NCBI RefSeq assembly: GCF_025960875.1
Contig: NZ_JAODLR010000027.1
Span: forward strand, 1-59,505
From: Crystallibacter permensis
GTDB taxonomy: Bacteria > Actinomycetota > Actinomycetes > Actinomycetales > Micrococcaceae
Length of the DNA: 59,505 bases
Direction of reading: 5' to 3'
Shown here one piece after another: positions 17,405 through 25,249 of the stretch (position 1 is the first letter of the stretch; every line of letters starts with the position of its first letter). The notes beneath the pieces were generated by a model, which did not search any database, was not told the origin of the DNA, and worked only from the letters and a program-made list of their open reading frames with translations. A program made the translations under genes and the position numbers.

Positions 17405-17827
17405 GTGCTTGGCTGGGCCCTCATCGTGCTAGGAATTGCGATGCTCGTGTTACCGGGCCCGGGTCTGCTCGCCATCGTGGGCGGCCTGGTCGTGCTCTCG
17501 GTGCACTATGTCTGGGCGAAACATCTGCTGGGCAGGGTCAAGATCCGTGCGCTCAGGATAGCGATGAAGGAAGTGCAGACATGGCCGCGCATCATGGCCG
17601 GTGCCATGAGCGGGCTTGTGGTTGTTGCTGCAGGCATCGCATGGGCCGCTCAGCCGCCCATCCCGGGCTGGTGGACCATCGGTGACCAATGGTGGCTCCC
17701 AGGAGGGTGGGGTATCGGACTGGCCTTGATTGCCTCCGGCCTGATCGCGCTGCTCCTCCTTCTATACTGCTTTCGCAGATTTCGCCGGCCACGCACCTCA
17801 TCACGCCGCGGTGATTCAGGCCTGTAA
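17405..17827 (+). CDS. PGPGW-family transmembrane protein
   Basis: A 140-residue protein with a hydrophobic first segment containing VLPGPGLLAIVGGLVVLS (about 14-31), the PGPGW-type motif with L in place of W, and further TM segments at about 60-80 and 99-121. The family is a small actinobacterial inner-membrane protein of unknown function (TIGR02611-like). The start is uncertain: GTG 17405 lacks a good ribosome site, and the frame is open upstream to about 17339 with a typical basic lead-in (RRIDAVPRWLRRTGIK) but no start codon, so the 5' end may be damaged. Confidence 0.7.
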   Translation: MLGWALIVLGIAMLVLPGPGLLAIVGGLVVLSVHYVWAKHLLGRVKIRALRIAMKEVQTWPRIMAGAMSGLVVVAAGIAWAAQPPIPGWWTIGDQWWLPGGWGIGLALIASGLIALLLLLYCFRRFRRPRTSSRRGDSGL

Positions 17828-18115
17828 GGGCTCATCTCGGCCGCTAAAAAGCTGCCGCCGTGTATTCGCGGCTTGCCGCAGGGAGAATACGAGCAACAGC
17901 CGTTACGGTCATCGCTCGAGTGCCCCAAAGACCCTCTCGTTCAAAGCTTTGAGGCCCTCCCCTGAGAGGCCAGCTCTACCCTGCCCAGATCTGTGTCGAA
18001 CGCAAGGATTATCTGGCTTGCCCGCAGTACCCGGGGCTGCTTCACCGCGGGCGACGATGATGAGGACGACGGCTCGCCCCCCAGAGCCAGCAGGAATGAG
18101 TCAACCCCTTACTCT

Positions 18116-18148
18116 CATGGCAACCAACGGATAGTGTTGGTTGCCATG
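18116..18148. promoter_or_regulatory. operator palindrome overlapping the toxin-antitoxin promoter and start codon
   Basis: Perfect 13-bp inverted repeat CATGGCAACCAAC / GTTGGTTGCCATG with a 7-nt spacer (GGATAGT). GATAGT in the spacer can act as the -10 hexamer, and the right arm ends with the ATG of the antitoxin, so the mRNA would be leaderless and the operator would cover the core promoter. Confidence 0.75.
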
Positions 18149-18667
18149 ACGGACGAGTCAGAAATCGACACAGTCATCATCCACTTTGAGGGCAAGTCCA
18201 TCCCGGCAGTAGTGAGGGACGGTGCCGTCCTCCTGCCCAAAAGCCTTGCATCTCCTGCTCCCCGTGTCAGGTCCTACAGAGTACTGGGGCCAACAGGTTC
18301 CCCACGGGACCTGCGGATACGGTCTGTAAAACCCTCAGCATCCTATTCGACTGCAGCCGTTGCCAAGCGGGTCATCGACGTCCTGGGCAACAACACCGTG
18401 GCGGCGCTGCTTGGTGTCAATCAGGACCGCCCTGGTCGCTGGGCTTCGAGCAAGGCCGAGCCGACGGAGGAAAACCGAATGCAACTGGCAGACCTGGACG
18501 CTTTCACAGGTCACCTGCTGGCGGCTTTCACACCTGAGCAGGCAGTCCTCTGGCTCGAAGGCCACGACCCGCACTTAGGCGCCCGACCGCTTGATGTGTA
18601 CCGGCTGGAAGGTGCGGCGCCGGTAATCCAAGCCATGAAGGCCCATGAGCAAGGAGCATTCGCCTAG
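18146..18667 (+). CDS. Xre/MbcA/ParS-type antitoxin
   Basis: A 173-residue antitoxin. The middle helical region (about 72-115; VAKRVIDVLGNNTVAALLGVNQDRPGRW) is an Xre-like DNA-binding domain. The C-terminus (about 130-173; AVLWLEGHDPHLGARPLDVYR) is the toxin-binding domain with the conserved GxxP motif. Antitoxins of this kind pair with RES-domain NAD-degrading toxins and neutralise them. The stop TAG overlaps the toxin GTG by 1 nt. The 26-bp palindrome at its start suggests autoregulation. Confidence 0.85.
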   Translation: MTDESEIDTVIIHFEGKSIPAVVRDGAVLLPKSLASPAPRVRSYRVLGPTGSPRDLRIRSVKPSASYSTAAVAKRVIDVLGNNTVAALLGVNQDRPGRWASSKAEPTEENRMQLADLDAFTGHLLAAFTPEQAVLWLEGHDPHLGARPLDVYRLEGAAPVIQAMKAHEQGAFA

Positions 18668-19245
18668 TGCAGTTTTGGCGCGTCTTCAATCGGAATCCGG
18701 AAGCCAGGACGCCGCAGAAAAATGGACACCCACTCTATGTCTGGCCCCATCAGGGAAATGGGCGGGTCGATGACCCGGAACACGACTATCTCGTTCTGTA
18801 TGTCGCCGACTCCCCTGAAGGTGCGGCGGCGGAAGCCTTCGGCCACTTTGTCCGTTGGACACCGGCGGTTCTTGACGTCCCGCCTGGAGCGCCTGCCGGC
18901 TGCATCAAAGCGCTGGCCCAATACGAGGGTGAACCGGCAGTCCTGGACCTTGACGATCCCTACAACCTGCAGGACTGGGGGCTGTGCCCAAGCCAGGTCG
19001 TTCAGCGTGACCGGCCGTCCACCCAGCGCTGGGCGCGGGCCATCTACGATGCCGGAGACCACAAGGGCGTATCCTGGTGGTCTTATTATGAGCCGCGCTG
19101 GGCCAGCATCGGGCTCTGGGACATCACCGGGCTGGAGTTGGCCGCCGAACCCCAGCCCCTGACATTGAACCACGCAGCCGTTCTTGGAGCTGCTGAAGCG
19201 ATTCGCCGCATCGTCGAGAGCCTGCCAGCACGCGTCCGAAGGTGA
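18667..19245 (+). CDS. RES-domain toxin (MbcT-like NAD-degrading)
   Basis: A 192-residue RES-domain protein: WRV at about 4-6, LYVADSPEGAAAE (about 44-56, with the conserved Glu) and SWWSYYEPRWASIGLW (about 139-154). The family name comes from conserved Arg, Glu and Ser residues of an ADP-ribosyltransferase-like fold; MbcT and relatives phosphorolyse or hydrolyse NAD+ and stop growth. GTG start overlaps the antitoxin stop. Cytosolic. Family secure; reaction inferred. Confidence 0.87.
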   Translation: MQFWRVFNRNPEARTPQKNGHPLYVWPHQGNGRVDDPEHDYLVLYVADSPEGAAAEAFGHFVRWTPAVLDVPPGAPAGCIKALAQYEGEPAVLDLDDPYNLQDWGLCPSQVVQRDRPSTQRWARAIYDAGDHKGVSWWSYYEPRWASIGLWDITGLELAAEPQPLTLNHAAVLGAAEAIRRIVESLPARVRR

Positions 19246-19385
19246 GCGGACAGGCAGAGAGCCATAGCGGCCATTGCTTACTGCCATTGTTGATACCCAT
19301 CCCGTTCCCGGCCGGGCGCACAGGTTGACCCGCGAAGTAGGTAAAGAATGGCCTACGCTCATTCCTGTGAAGAAAGTCCCGAGCC

Positions 19386-20648
19386 ATGAGTAGTCCCGCA
19401 CCCGAACTTACGCTGCTTGTCGACGCACCCGATGGATTGATGGTCCGCCGCGTACCCAACGCTTCGTTGCTTCCGACGGATGAGGAGCTGGGCCCGGCCG
19501 CGGAAAATTCGACCCGCGATTCCGCCGCCAGGTGGGGTCTGCCCGACTTCGTGTTCCTCCCCGAGCAACAACGGCAAGGGGCCGGTGTCCGGGAGCGTGG
19601 CGACGGACTCGTGATTGCCGATGGCATTGCCGCCCTCATCCAAGTAAAAGCAAGAAACGCCGTTCCCGGCTCGACTGAACGAGAAGCAAGCTGGCTAACC
19701 AGCAACATCAAGAAAGCCATAAAGCAGGCCAAAGGCAGTATCCGTCATCTTGCGCACCGCCGGGAGAAATTGACAAGCGCCAGGGGACGGCGGGTCGAGA
19801 TCGACGGAGCCCTGTACAACTGGATCGCCGTCGTCATTGTCGAACACCCGCAGCCGCCAGCAGATTTCACCCCCTCCTTAGAGGAAGCCGGCAGTGTGCC
19901 ATGCGTGGTTCTTCTCCGGCGGGACTGGGAGTACCTCTTCGATCACCTTCGTTCCACCCGGGCCGTCCTTCACTACATTTCCCGTGTTGCCGGCGAAGAA
20001 CAGGAACTTGGCGGTGAACCTGCCCGCTACACCCAGGCCGCATTGGCCGATGCTGATGCACTGCCTAAAGAATTGCCGGATGGATTGCGGCGCCTGGCCG
20101 GCCCCGCTGACGTAGCACCGGCCTATTCGGCGCCACTGGCGCCACTGGAACCGGCAGATGATAGCTCGATGCTGTTCCGGATCATCCTGGAAGATGTGGC
20201 CAACACCCACATCGGTGAGGACTCGGAAAGCGACCGGCTCGAACTGCTGACTGCTCTGGATACGTTGCCTGCCTCCTACCGTCCGGAACTGGGTGCGGCG
20301 CTGCTTAAGTTCATGGAATCCGTGGGCCAGTACAAGGGCGATAAAGTCCGCTCGGAATCACGGGTATTCATTCCTTACCCCGGAGACCAGGTTCCGATGG
20401 TATTCATGGTGGCCTCCGCCCACTTTTCCAAGGCACAGCCGTTGCTTTCCATGAGAACCCAGTTGCTCCATCACGAATACTGGACCAGCCTGCAGGAAGG
20501 CCCGGGCTCAGCTGTCGGGGTCATGCTTACGCCGTCCCGTCAGAAGAATCGGGACTGGGATACCTCCACGATCTGGCTCAAAGGCCCGACCGGGCTTACT
20601 GAGGAAGACGCCCAGGAACTTCGAAAACACATAACAGGCCGGATTTAG
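19386..20648 (+). CDS. predicted PD-(D/E)xK-type nuclease-domain protein, unknown family
   Basis: A 420-residue soluble protein. Near the N-terminus, GLPDFVF (about 51-57) is followed by GDGLVIADGIAALIQVKAR (about 72-90), a D-x(9-12)-QxK pattern like that of restriction-endonuclease-fold enzymes, with Glu41 a candidate first acidic residue. The C-terminal 170 residues have no known motif. It starts 140 bp after the RES toxin on the same strand and is probably an independent unit. It could be a defence nuclease. The catalytic fold is inferred from a short motif, and the rest is unrecognised. Confidence 0.7.
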   Translation: MSSPAPELTLLVDAPDGLMVRRVPNASLLPTDEELGPAAENSTRDSAARWGLPDFVFLPEQQRQGAGVRERGDGLVIADGIAALIQVKARNAVPGSTEREASWLTSNIKKAIKQAKGSIRHLAHRREKLTSARGRRVEIDGALYNWIAVVIVEHPQPPADFTPSLEEAGSVPCVVLLRRDWEYLFDHLRSTRAVLHYISRVAGEEQELGGEPARYTQAALADADALPKELPDGLRRLAGPADVAPAYSAPLAPLEPADDSSMLFRIILEDVANTHIGEDSESDRLELLTALDTLPASYRPELGAALLKFMESVGQYKGDKVRSESRVFIPYPGDQVPMVFMVASAHFSKAQPLLSMRTQLLHHEYWTSLQEGPGSAVGVMLTPSRQKNRDWDTSTIWLKGPTGLTEEDAQELRKHITGRI

Positions 20649-21076
20649 CACCAAGAAGTGCACCTATATAGGCTGCATTTGCCGTGCACTCCCGGATCCT
20701 CCTCCCGCCACAGTTCGGGGGCGGCTCCAAATCCCAAAGGATACGGTGAGCCAGATATGTAACATCTTCAACTCAGTAAGGAATGTGCCAAATACGTCAC
20801 TTTTTATTCCAACTTTAGATATGAATCTTGCCTGCATCCTGAGATCGCCGGCGCGCGAGACGGCCCCCGTTGTGCTGGGAGCCGCAGGCTTGCCGGCGGG
20901 ACTCCGCAAAAACTGGGTCAAGTCGACGGCAACGGGTATTTTCAGTTTCCGGGGCAACCTTGTGTCGTGGATCCGTTTCGACCTCGATCCCCAACTCGGA
21001 AGGCGCATCCGGTCTCGCTGGGGCCAGGGCGCGGTCCGTACGCGGCTCAGCAGGACTGCTCCGATACGGTGAGAGC
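20649..21076. other. 430-bp gap with no gene seen
   Basis: Nothing with coding character is present on either strand. The frame that runs from 20870 into the next gene only becomes protein-like at the ATG of 21077. No clear promoter or hairpin found. Confidence 0.4.
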
Positions 21077-21538
21077 ATGACTGAAATATTGAATGACTTA
21101 GCCGTCGGAGAGTGGATCGGTCTTATCTCGCTTGCCGTGGCTGTGTTCCTTGGTATTCCCGGCCTCATTCTGGCTTGGTCGGCCCACAAGCGTGAACGCG
21201 ACACGGAACCATGGAAGCTGACGAAGCTGAACACCGACGTTTGGGAGTTGGAGCGGCGTCAGAAAATGCCGGTCTGGATTACACACCTGCTCAACTTTTC
21301 CGGCGCCGAAGTACAAGTGCTGAACGGCGCGGGCGCTCCGGTGTTTCCGTACGAACGGGGCAAGAAAGTATCCCTCCGCATCTCTCCTTCCATACCCGGC
21401 ACGCAACTTACCGTCTTTTACAGGCCGGTCACGAGGAAAGAGCGCGTGGACGACCTCAACATAGCTCCTGAATACAACACACCTGAAGGCATGGACACAG
21501 AAACCGGAATCGAGCTTTGGAGCGCCAGTGTCTACTGA
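21077..21538 (+). CDS. small single-span membrane protein
   Basis: A 153-residue protein with one N-terminal TM helix (IGLISLAVAVFLGIPGLILAW, about 14-34), followed by a charged linker (KRERDTEPW) and a soluble beta-rich domain (about 58-150). ATG 21077 follows GGTGAGAGC, a weak ribosome site. I do not recognise the soluble domain. It stands alone, between the predicted nuclease and the wHTH-nucleotidyltransferase gene. Confidence 0.6.
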   Translation: MTEILNDLAVGEWIGLISLAVAVFLGIPGLILAWSAHKRERDTEPWKLTKLNTDVWELERRQKMPVWITHLLNFSGAEVQVLNGAGAPVFPYERGKKVSLRISPSIPGTQLTVFYRPVTRKERVDDLNIAPEYNTPEGMDTETGIELWSASVY

Positions 21539-21585
21539 GGGCATTGGCCGTGAGGCGGCCGGGCAGCAGAGCGATTGTTACATAA

Positions 21586-21605
21586 AACCTAACGTAGATT
21601 AGGTT
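21586..21605. promoter_or_regulatory. inverted repeat just upstream of the wHTH-nucleotidyltransferase gene
   Basis: AACCTAA (21586-21592) and TTAGGTT (21599-21605) form a perfect 7-bp inverted repeat with a 6-nt spacer, ending 2 nt before the ATG at 21608. A further AACCTA lies just inside the gene. Likely operator for autoregulation by the wHTH domain; the half-sites also resemble DtxR half-sites, but the spacing is wrong. Confidence 0.5.
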
Positions 21606-21607
21606 CT

Positions 21608-22201
21608 ATGAAACCTACGGCGTCAGGAATCATGCCCCTTCTGCGTTCCGAAACCCAAGGCAGGCTGCTGGCGGAACTCTTTCTCCATCCGGATAGGGAG
21701 TACTCCCTTCGTTCCTTGGCGAAAGGCGTAGGCGTCAGCCCTCCCACCATCCAGCGGGACATTGATCGGCTGGTGAAGGCCGCGTTTCTGCATGAGAAAA
21801 GGGTAGGCAATAGCCGCCTTGTCCGGGCTGCAACAGATCACCCGGTTTTTGGGCAGATCGCCGACATTGCCCTTTTCGGGTACGGGCCGCTGGCTATCCT
21901 GCCGGACATACTCAGTCGGATTTCAGGGATCTCTGATGCGTTCATCTTCGGCTCCTGGGCGGCGCGGTACTCGGACCAGGCTGTCGGCCACGCGGGCGAC
22001 CTCGACGTAGCGGTCATCGGCAATCCGCCCCGGCGCGACCTTTTTCAAGCCGCCGAGCAGGCCAGCCGGCGGTTGAAGATCGAGACCAACATACAGCGTG
22101 TCGGTCCGAAGCAGTGGGAAGACGAGAAAGATCCGTTCGTTGCCTCCATCAGGTCATCCCCCAGACTTCAAATCCGACTATTCGAAGAGGAAGCCTCGTG
22201 A
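21608..22201 (+). CDS. winged-helix fused to MNT-type nucleotidyltransferase
   Basis: A 197-residue protein. An N-terminal wHTH (about 12-75; LRSLAKGVGVSPPTIQRDIDRLVKA) is joined to a minimal nucleotidyltransferase domain with GSWAARYS (about 118-125) and GDLDVAVIG (about 133-141). The GSxxxR/DxD pattern is catalytic in MNT antitoxins, which can AMPylate HEPN toxins. wHTH-NTase fusions occur as orphan regulators or in pairs. The next reading frames downstream are damaged, so any partner may be lost. Confidence 0.75.
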   Translation: MKPTASGIMPLLRSETQGRLLAELFLHPDREYSLRSLAKGVGVSPPTIQRDIDRLVKAAFLHEKRVGNSRLVRAATDHPVFGQIADIALFGYGPLAILPDILSRISGISDAFIFGSWAARYSDQAVGHAGDLDVAVIGNPPRRDLFQAAEQASRRLKIETNIQRVGPKQWEDEKDPFVASIRSSPRLQIRLFEEEAS

Positions 22202-22220
22202 TCAACACGGCGCGAGGACA

Positions 22221-22482
22221 ATGACGATCTCGTCACTCAAAAAAAAGATAACCAAGGTCGTCGCCAGCAGGGAGCTGTCCGCTTCCTACCTAAAAAGCCG
22301 AGACCGACAGGGATCAGGCATCCACCCGCCTCATCAGTTCGCCGTCCTCACGGGCCGCAGTCGAGCTCGTGCAGCACAAGGCGCTGGCCCGCCCCGAGAA
22401 GACCAAGGGTCGTGCGCTCGGTGAGGCAATCGGCGCCGCCAGCAAGGCGAAGCTTCCGGACCGGTTGAGCATCACCGGCTGA
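22221..22482 (+). pseudogene. frameshifted small gene after the wHTH-nucleotidyltransferase
   Basis: From ATG 22221 the frame gives SLKKKITKVVASRELSASYL, then turns non-coding near 22310. A different frame gives a protein-like end (about 22320-22482; AAVELVQHKALARPEKTKGR...SITG-stop) that has no start of its own. Together they look like one gene of about 85 codons broken by a frameshift. Family unknown; could be the former partner of the upstream gene. Confidence 0.35.
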
Positions 22483-22486
22483 GCGG

Positions 22487-23134
22487 ATGACACATTACGA
22501 CAGGGCTGTCGTCTTCTTGTGCCCGGGTTTCCCAAAGACCATCAGGCAACAATGGGGCATGGCCATCTGGGATGCATCGCCGAGGACACCGAAGAGCAGG
22601 CTCGAACGGATAGCCGATCATTCCATATGGTGGCTCCCGCTCGTCGCACTCATCCCGGCCAACATACTGATGCCCAATGCGGACCTACTGCCGCGACTGG
22701 CCGTCGGCTCCCTGGTATTACTCATCGTCGGAGGCGTTATGGGCACCGAGGTCAGACGCCGCAAGACGGCCCGGCTCGCCAAGGATGCCGAGAACTACGG
22801 CATCATCGACTGCCTCATCCGGTATCCGAAAGCCATGCGGGGCTCGCTGCGTGAACGCTGGACGCCAGGATCAGCCGAGCTGAAGCATGGCACCATCGTT
22901 TTCCGCCCGAACAACTCCCTTGAGCCTTTCGGCACAGACCAAGCCGGAGTTCCCCAAATTGTTGAGGTTCGCTCGGTGCCCGAGCCGTTCGAGCTGCCGC
23001 GCGATGAACGCAGGACGCTGCGTGCAAGCCAGGAGGTCATCCGGCTGGACACGGACAAGGGTGTGGTCGAACTTGCGGCAGACAGGATGAGCCTGCGCGA
23101 GCTCATGCGGCGGGTCTACCGCGACGAGAAATGA
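22487..23134 (+). CDS. membrane protein with two TM helices and soluble C-terminal domain
   Basis: The 215-residue frame has a hydrophobic hairpin (about 47-61 and 70-88), then a basic stretch and a beta-rich domain (about 110-215) of DUF2550 or PH-like character. ATG 22559 (MAIWDASPRTPKS) is an equally good start, since the first 24 residues look unlike the rest; neither has a strong ribosome site. Function unknown. Confidence 0.6.
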   Translation: MTHYDRAVVFLCPGFPKTIRQQWGMAIWDASPRTPKSRLERIADHSIWWLPLVALIPANILMPNADLLPRLAVGSLVLLIVGGVMGTEVRRRKTARLAKDAENYGIIDCLIRYPKAMRGSLRERWTPGSAELKHGTIVFRPNNSLEPFGTDQAGVPQIVEVRSVPEPFELPRDERRTLRASQEVIRLDTDKGVVELAADRMSLRELMRRVYRDEK

Positions 23135-23180
23135 CCAAGGCTGAGGCGCGACGCAAGCGTCCCTACGTCATGATGACGGC

Positions 23181-23675
23181 ATGATGAACGAGGTCCTGAC
23201 CCTGGAGGAACAGCTTGTGCCGACAGCAAGCTGGAAGCGCCGGTTCGTCTTCTTCCGGCGGGAAATGAAAACCGTCGATGTCCATCTGGACTTCGTCATC
23301 AACGGCAAGCCGCTCCGCACCTGGATCCAGGAATGGGAGGGTGAGGACACACCACCTGGGGAAGTCCCGCTGATGACGGCGGACCGGCCCGACCTGGCCG
23401 TTCAATAGGTCGAGCGGCTACTGGGGCGTCGGCCTCACCAGTATTGGAACCGGGGCTGGCTCCTGTTCTGCAAAGCGGGCTGGGACGAAGGATGCGGCGG
23501 AGTAACCACGGACATCCGGAGGGAGAACGGAAAGGTCTACTGGTCGCACATCGGCTGGGATGTCTCGTATGAGGAAAGCGCCGACCGGATCGAGAACGCA
23601 GTAGATTTCATTTTCGACGAGACCGAATACGACCGGGTTCTGCTGGAGGCTCGGGAACGGTTCACCGGCCAATGA
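23181..23675 (+). pseudogene. 164-codon gene interrupted by an in-frame TAG
   Basis: The first part (75 codons from ATG 23181) ends at TAG 23406-23408. The same frame then continues with convincing coding sequence (RPHQYWNRGWLLFCKAGWD...IGWDVSYEESADRIENAVDF) to TGA at 23673. The codon before the stop is CAA and the next is GTC, so a single C-to-T change (CAG to TAG) would explain it. The reconstructed protein is acidic, soluble and unrecognised. Either a recent nonsense pseudogene or rare readthrough. Confidence 0.65.
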
Positions 23676-23760
23676 CCGGAGCAGGTGCTGTCGTTCGCCT
23701 GACAACAATCTTCCGCATTTATAGCCGCCCGGCTACCTACTTGTGGGTTAGGCTGCGGCC

Positions 23761-24207
23761 ATGACAAATCGTTCCGCGCTTGTCGCATCCTCGGCAATCC
23801 TGTTCTTTTCAATGACGGCATGCGTGGGTGGCGATTCGGCGGGCTTATCAAGCCTCGACGAGACCGACCCGGCACTGTGGGCGCGGACGGCCTTCGGAGA
23901 TGACGAGTGGCAAGGGCCAGGAACCACGGTTAGCGCCGGTGGACTCGCACCGGGCAGTGACGCCGGATTGAGTTTCACACCGGAGAACCCTGGCTGGTAC
24001 CGCGTCGCCATGTCCTGCAAAGGTCCCAGCTCTATGTCCGTGAAAGTCAGCGGGTCAGGCAATGAGCTCGGAACCGGTTTCACTCCCTGCGGCACAACCG
24101 TTACCACCACCATGAAACTGCCGGCAGGGATGATCGATATAAGGGTGGACGGGGCGAACGCCAGGGGGATGTGGGCCGTGGCCCTCGCACCCACGGATGC
24201 ACCATGA
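23761..24207 (+). CDS. lipoprotein, unknown function
   Basis: A 148-residue protein with a lipoprotein signal: hydrophobic ALVASSAILFFSMTAC with the lipobox Cys at 21. The mature part is Gly/Ser/Thr-rich and beta-rich, with two Cys (about 81 and 107). It is expected on the outer face of the membrane. A short Thr-Val-Thr-Thr-Thr tract and RVDGAN near the end suggest a beta-sandwich. No ribosome site better than GGCC is visible. No neighbours in an operon. Confidence 0.7.
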   Translation: MTNRSALVASSAILFFSMTACVGGDSAGLSSLDETDPALWARTAFGDDEWQGPGTTVSAGGLAPGSDAGLSFTPENPGWYRVAMSCKGPSSMSVKVSGSGNELGTGFTPCGTTVTTTMKLPAGMIDIRVDGANARGMWAVALAPTDAP

Positions 24208-24241
24208 CGTCGCGACAACCCCCGTAAAGGCCGTCTGCCAT

Positions 24242-24427
24242 CTAGACGCCGAGCAGCAGCGCTGCGCCAATAATGCCGAGCAGCAGGCCGATCAAACTCA
24301 GGCTCAGCAGAACCGCCCGCACATGTCCGAAGGGCTCGCCGGACCGGCGCGGCCGCGAGTAGCGGTACATGACGGTCGGAACATCTAAGAGCACACCGAT
24401 CACGATGAGCACTGCCGGCAGCTGCAT
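24242..24427 (-). CDS. small two-helix membrane protein
   Basis: A 61-residue protein with two hydrophobic segments (about 5-20 and 39-60) and a basic loop (YSRPRRSGEPFGHVR). Convergent with the lipoprotein gene. Composition strongly supports a membrane hairpin, although no ribosome site is obvious. Confidence 0.5.
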   Translation of the reverse strand: MQLPAVLIVIGVLLDVPTVMYRYSRPRRSGEPFGHVRAVLLSLSLIGLLLGIIGAALLLGV

Positions 24428-24456
24428 GGACCAAGACTAGGACAAGCTCTGGACTA

Positions 24457-25182
24457 ATGGGCGTGCTCAAGGCCAGAAGGTACCTATCAGTTGCCGACGG
24501 CACCCAGCTTCATCGACTGGTCGCACCAGCCGGCACTCCACAGGACGGGACAACAATGATCGACATTGATCCTGAGTACCTGATCCTGTCCTACCGGCTG
24601 ACATACCTGGGCGTGCCCGACCCTCACGAGTCCCCGGAGACCTACCCGCTGGCGTGGCATATCGACATTCGAGCCCAGGTCTTTCCGGATGACGGCGAAG
24701 ACGGGGAAGAGCACAGCGTCGGTTCCGCCCTCGTCTACACGGTCCTTGACGCCGGGCTCATCGATCTGTTCAAAACTCTCAAAGTCCATCGGAGGCTGGC
24801 ATCGTTCGGAGAGGTCCTCGGGGTTTTGCGCCCCGATCTCTTGGACGAGGCAGGCATGCGCGATTTCGGTGGGGACCTGCTGATCCTGGCCAGCCTGCTG
24901 ATCAAACCGGAGTACCGAGGACAATGGCTCGGCCACCACGTGTTGTGGGCGGTCCTGGACACCATAGGACGCAGCGTCGCCCTCGTCGCTCTGGGCGCTG
25001 CACCACGGATCAAAGATGACGGACCACAGCAGGGAACCCCGGAGCATGACGCCGCCAAGGCCGCTCTGCGGTCGTACTGGGAGTCCTTCGGGTTCATCCC
25101 TGTACTGGACGGCGAGTTAGGTGACTACATGGTCTATTTCACCGGGCCCCGCGAGCTTTCCGATGAGGTGCTGCCTCCTTGA
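24457..25182 (+). CDS. GNAT-like acetyltransferase-fold protein
   Basis: A 241-residue protein. Residues about 139-175 (LLILASLLIKPEYRGQWLGHHVL) carry the beta4-alpha3 acetyl-CoA loop of GNAT enzymes (here RGQWLG for the usual RGxGxG/A). The C-terminal YWESFGFIPV (about 208-217) matches the typical end of the fold. ATG 24457 is the longest start; ATG 24556 (MIDIDPEYL) is a possible alternative. Substrate unknown. Confidence 0.65.
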   Translation: MGVLKARRYLSVADGTQLHRLVAPAGTPQDGTTMIDIDPEYLILSYRLTYLGVPDPHESPETYPLAWHIDIRAQVFPDDGEDGEEHSVGSALVYTVLDAGLIDLFKTLKVHRRLASFGEVLGVLRPDLLDEAGMRDFGGDLLILASLLIKPEYRGQWLGHHVLWAVLDTIGRSVALVALGAAPRIKDDGPQQGTPEHDAAKAALRSYWESFGFIPVLDGELGDYMVYFTGPRELSDEVLPP

Positions 25183-25249
25183 CGCGTTTCCGCCGATCGG
25201 ACTGTCCGCCTAGGCTGGGCAACGTCGACGCTACCCAAGGAGTCCAGCT

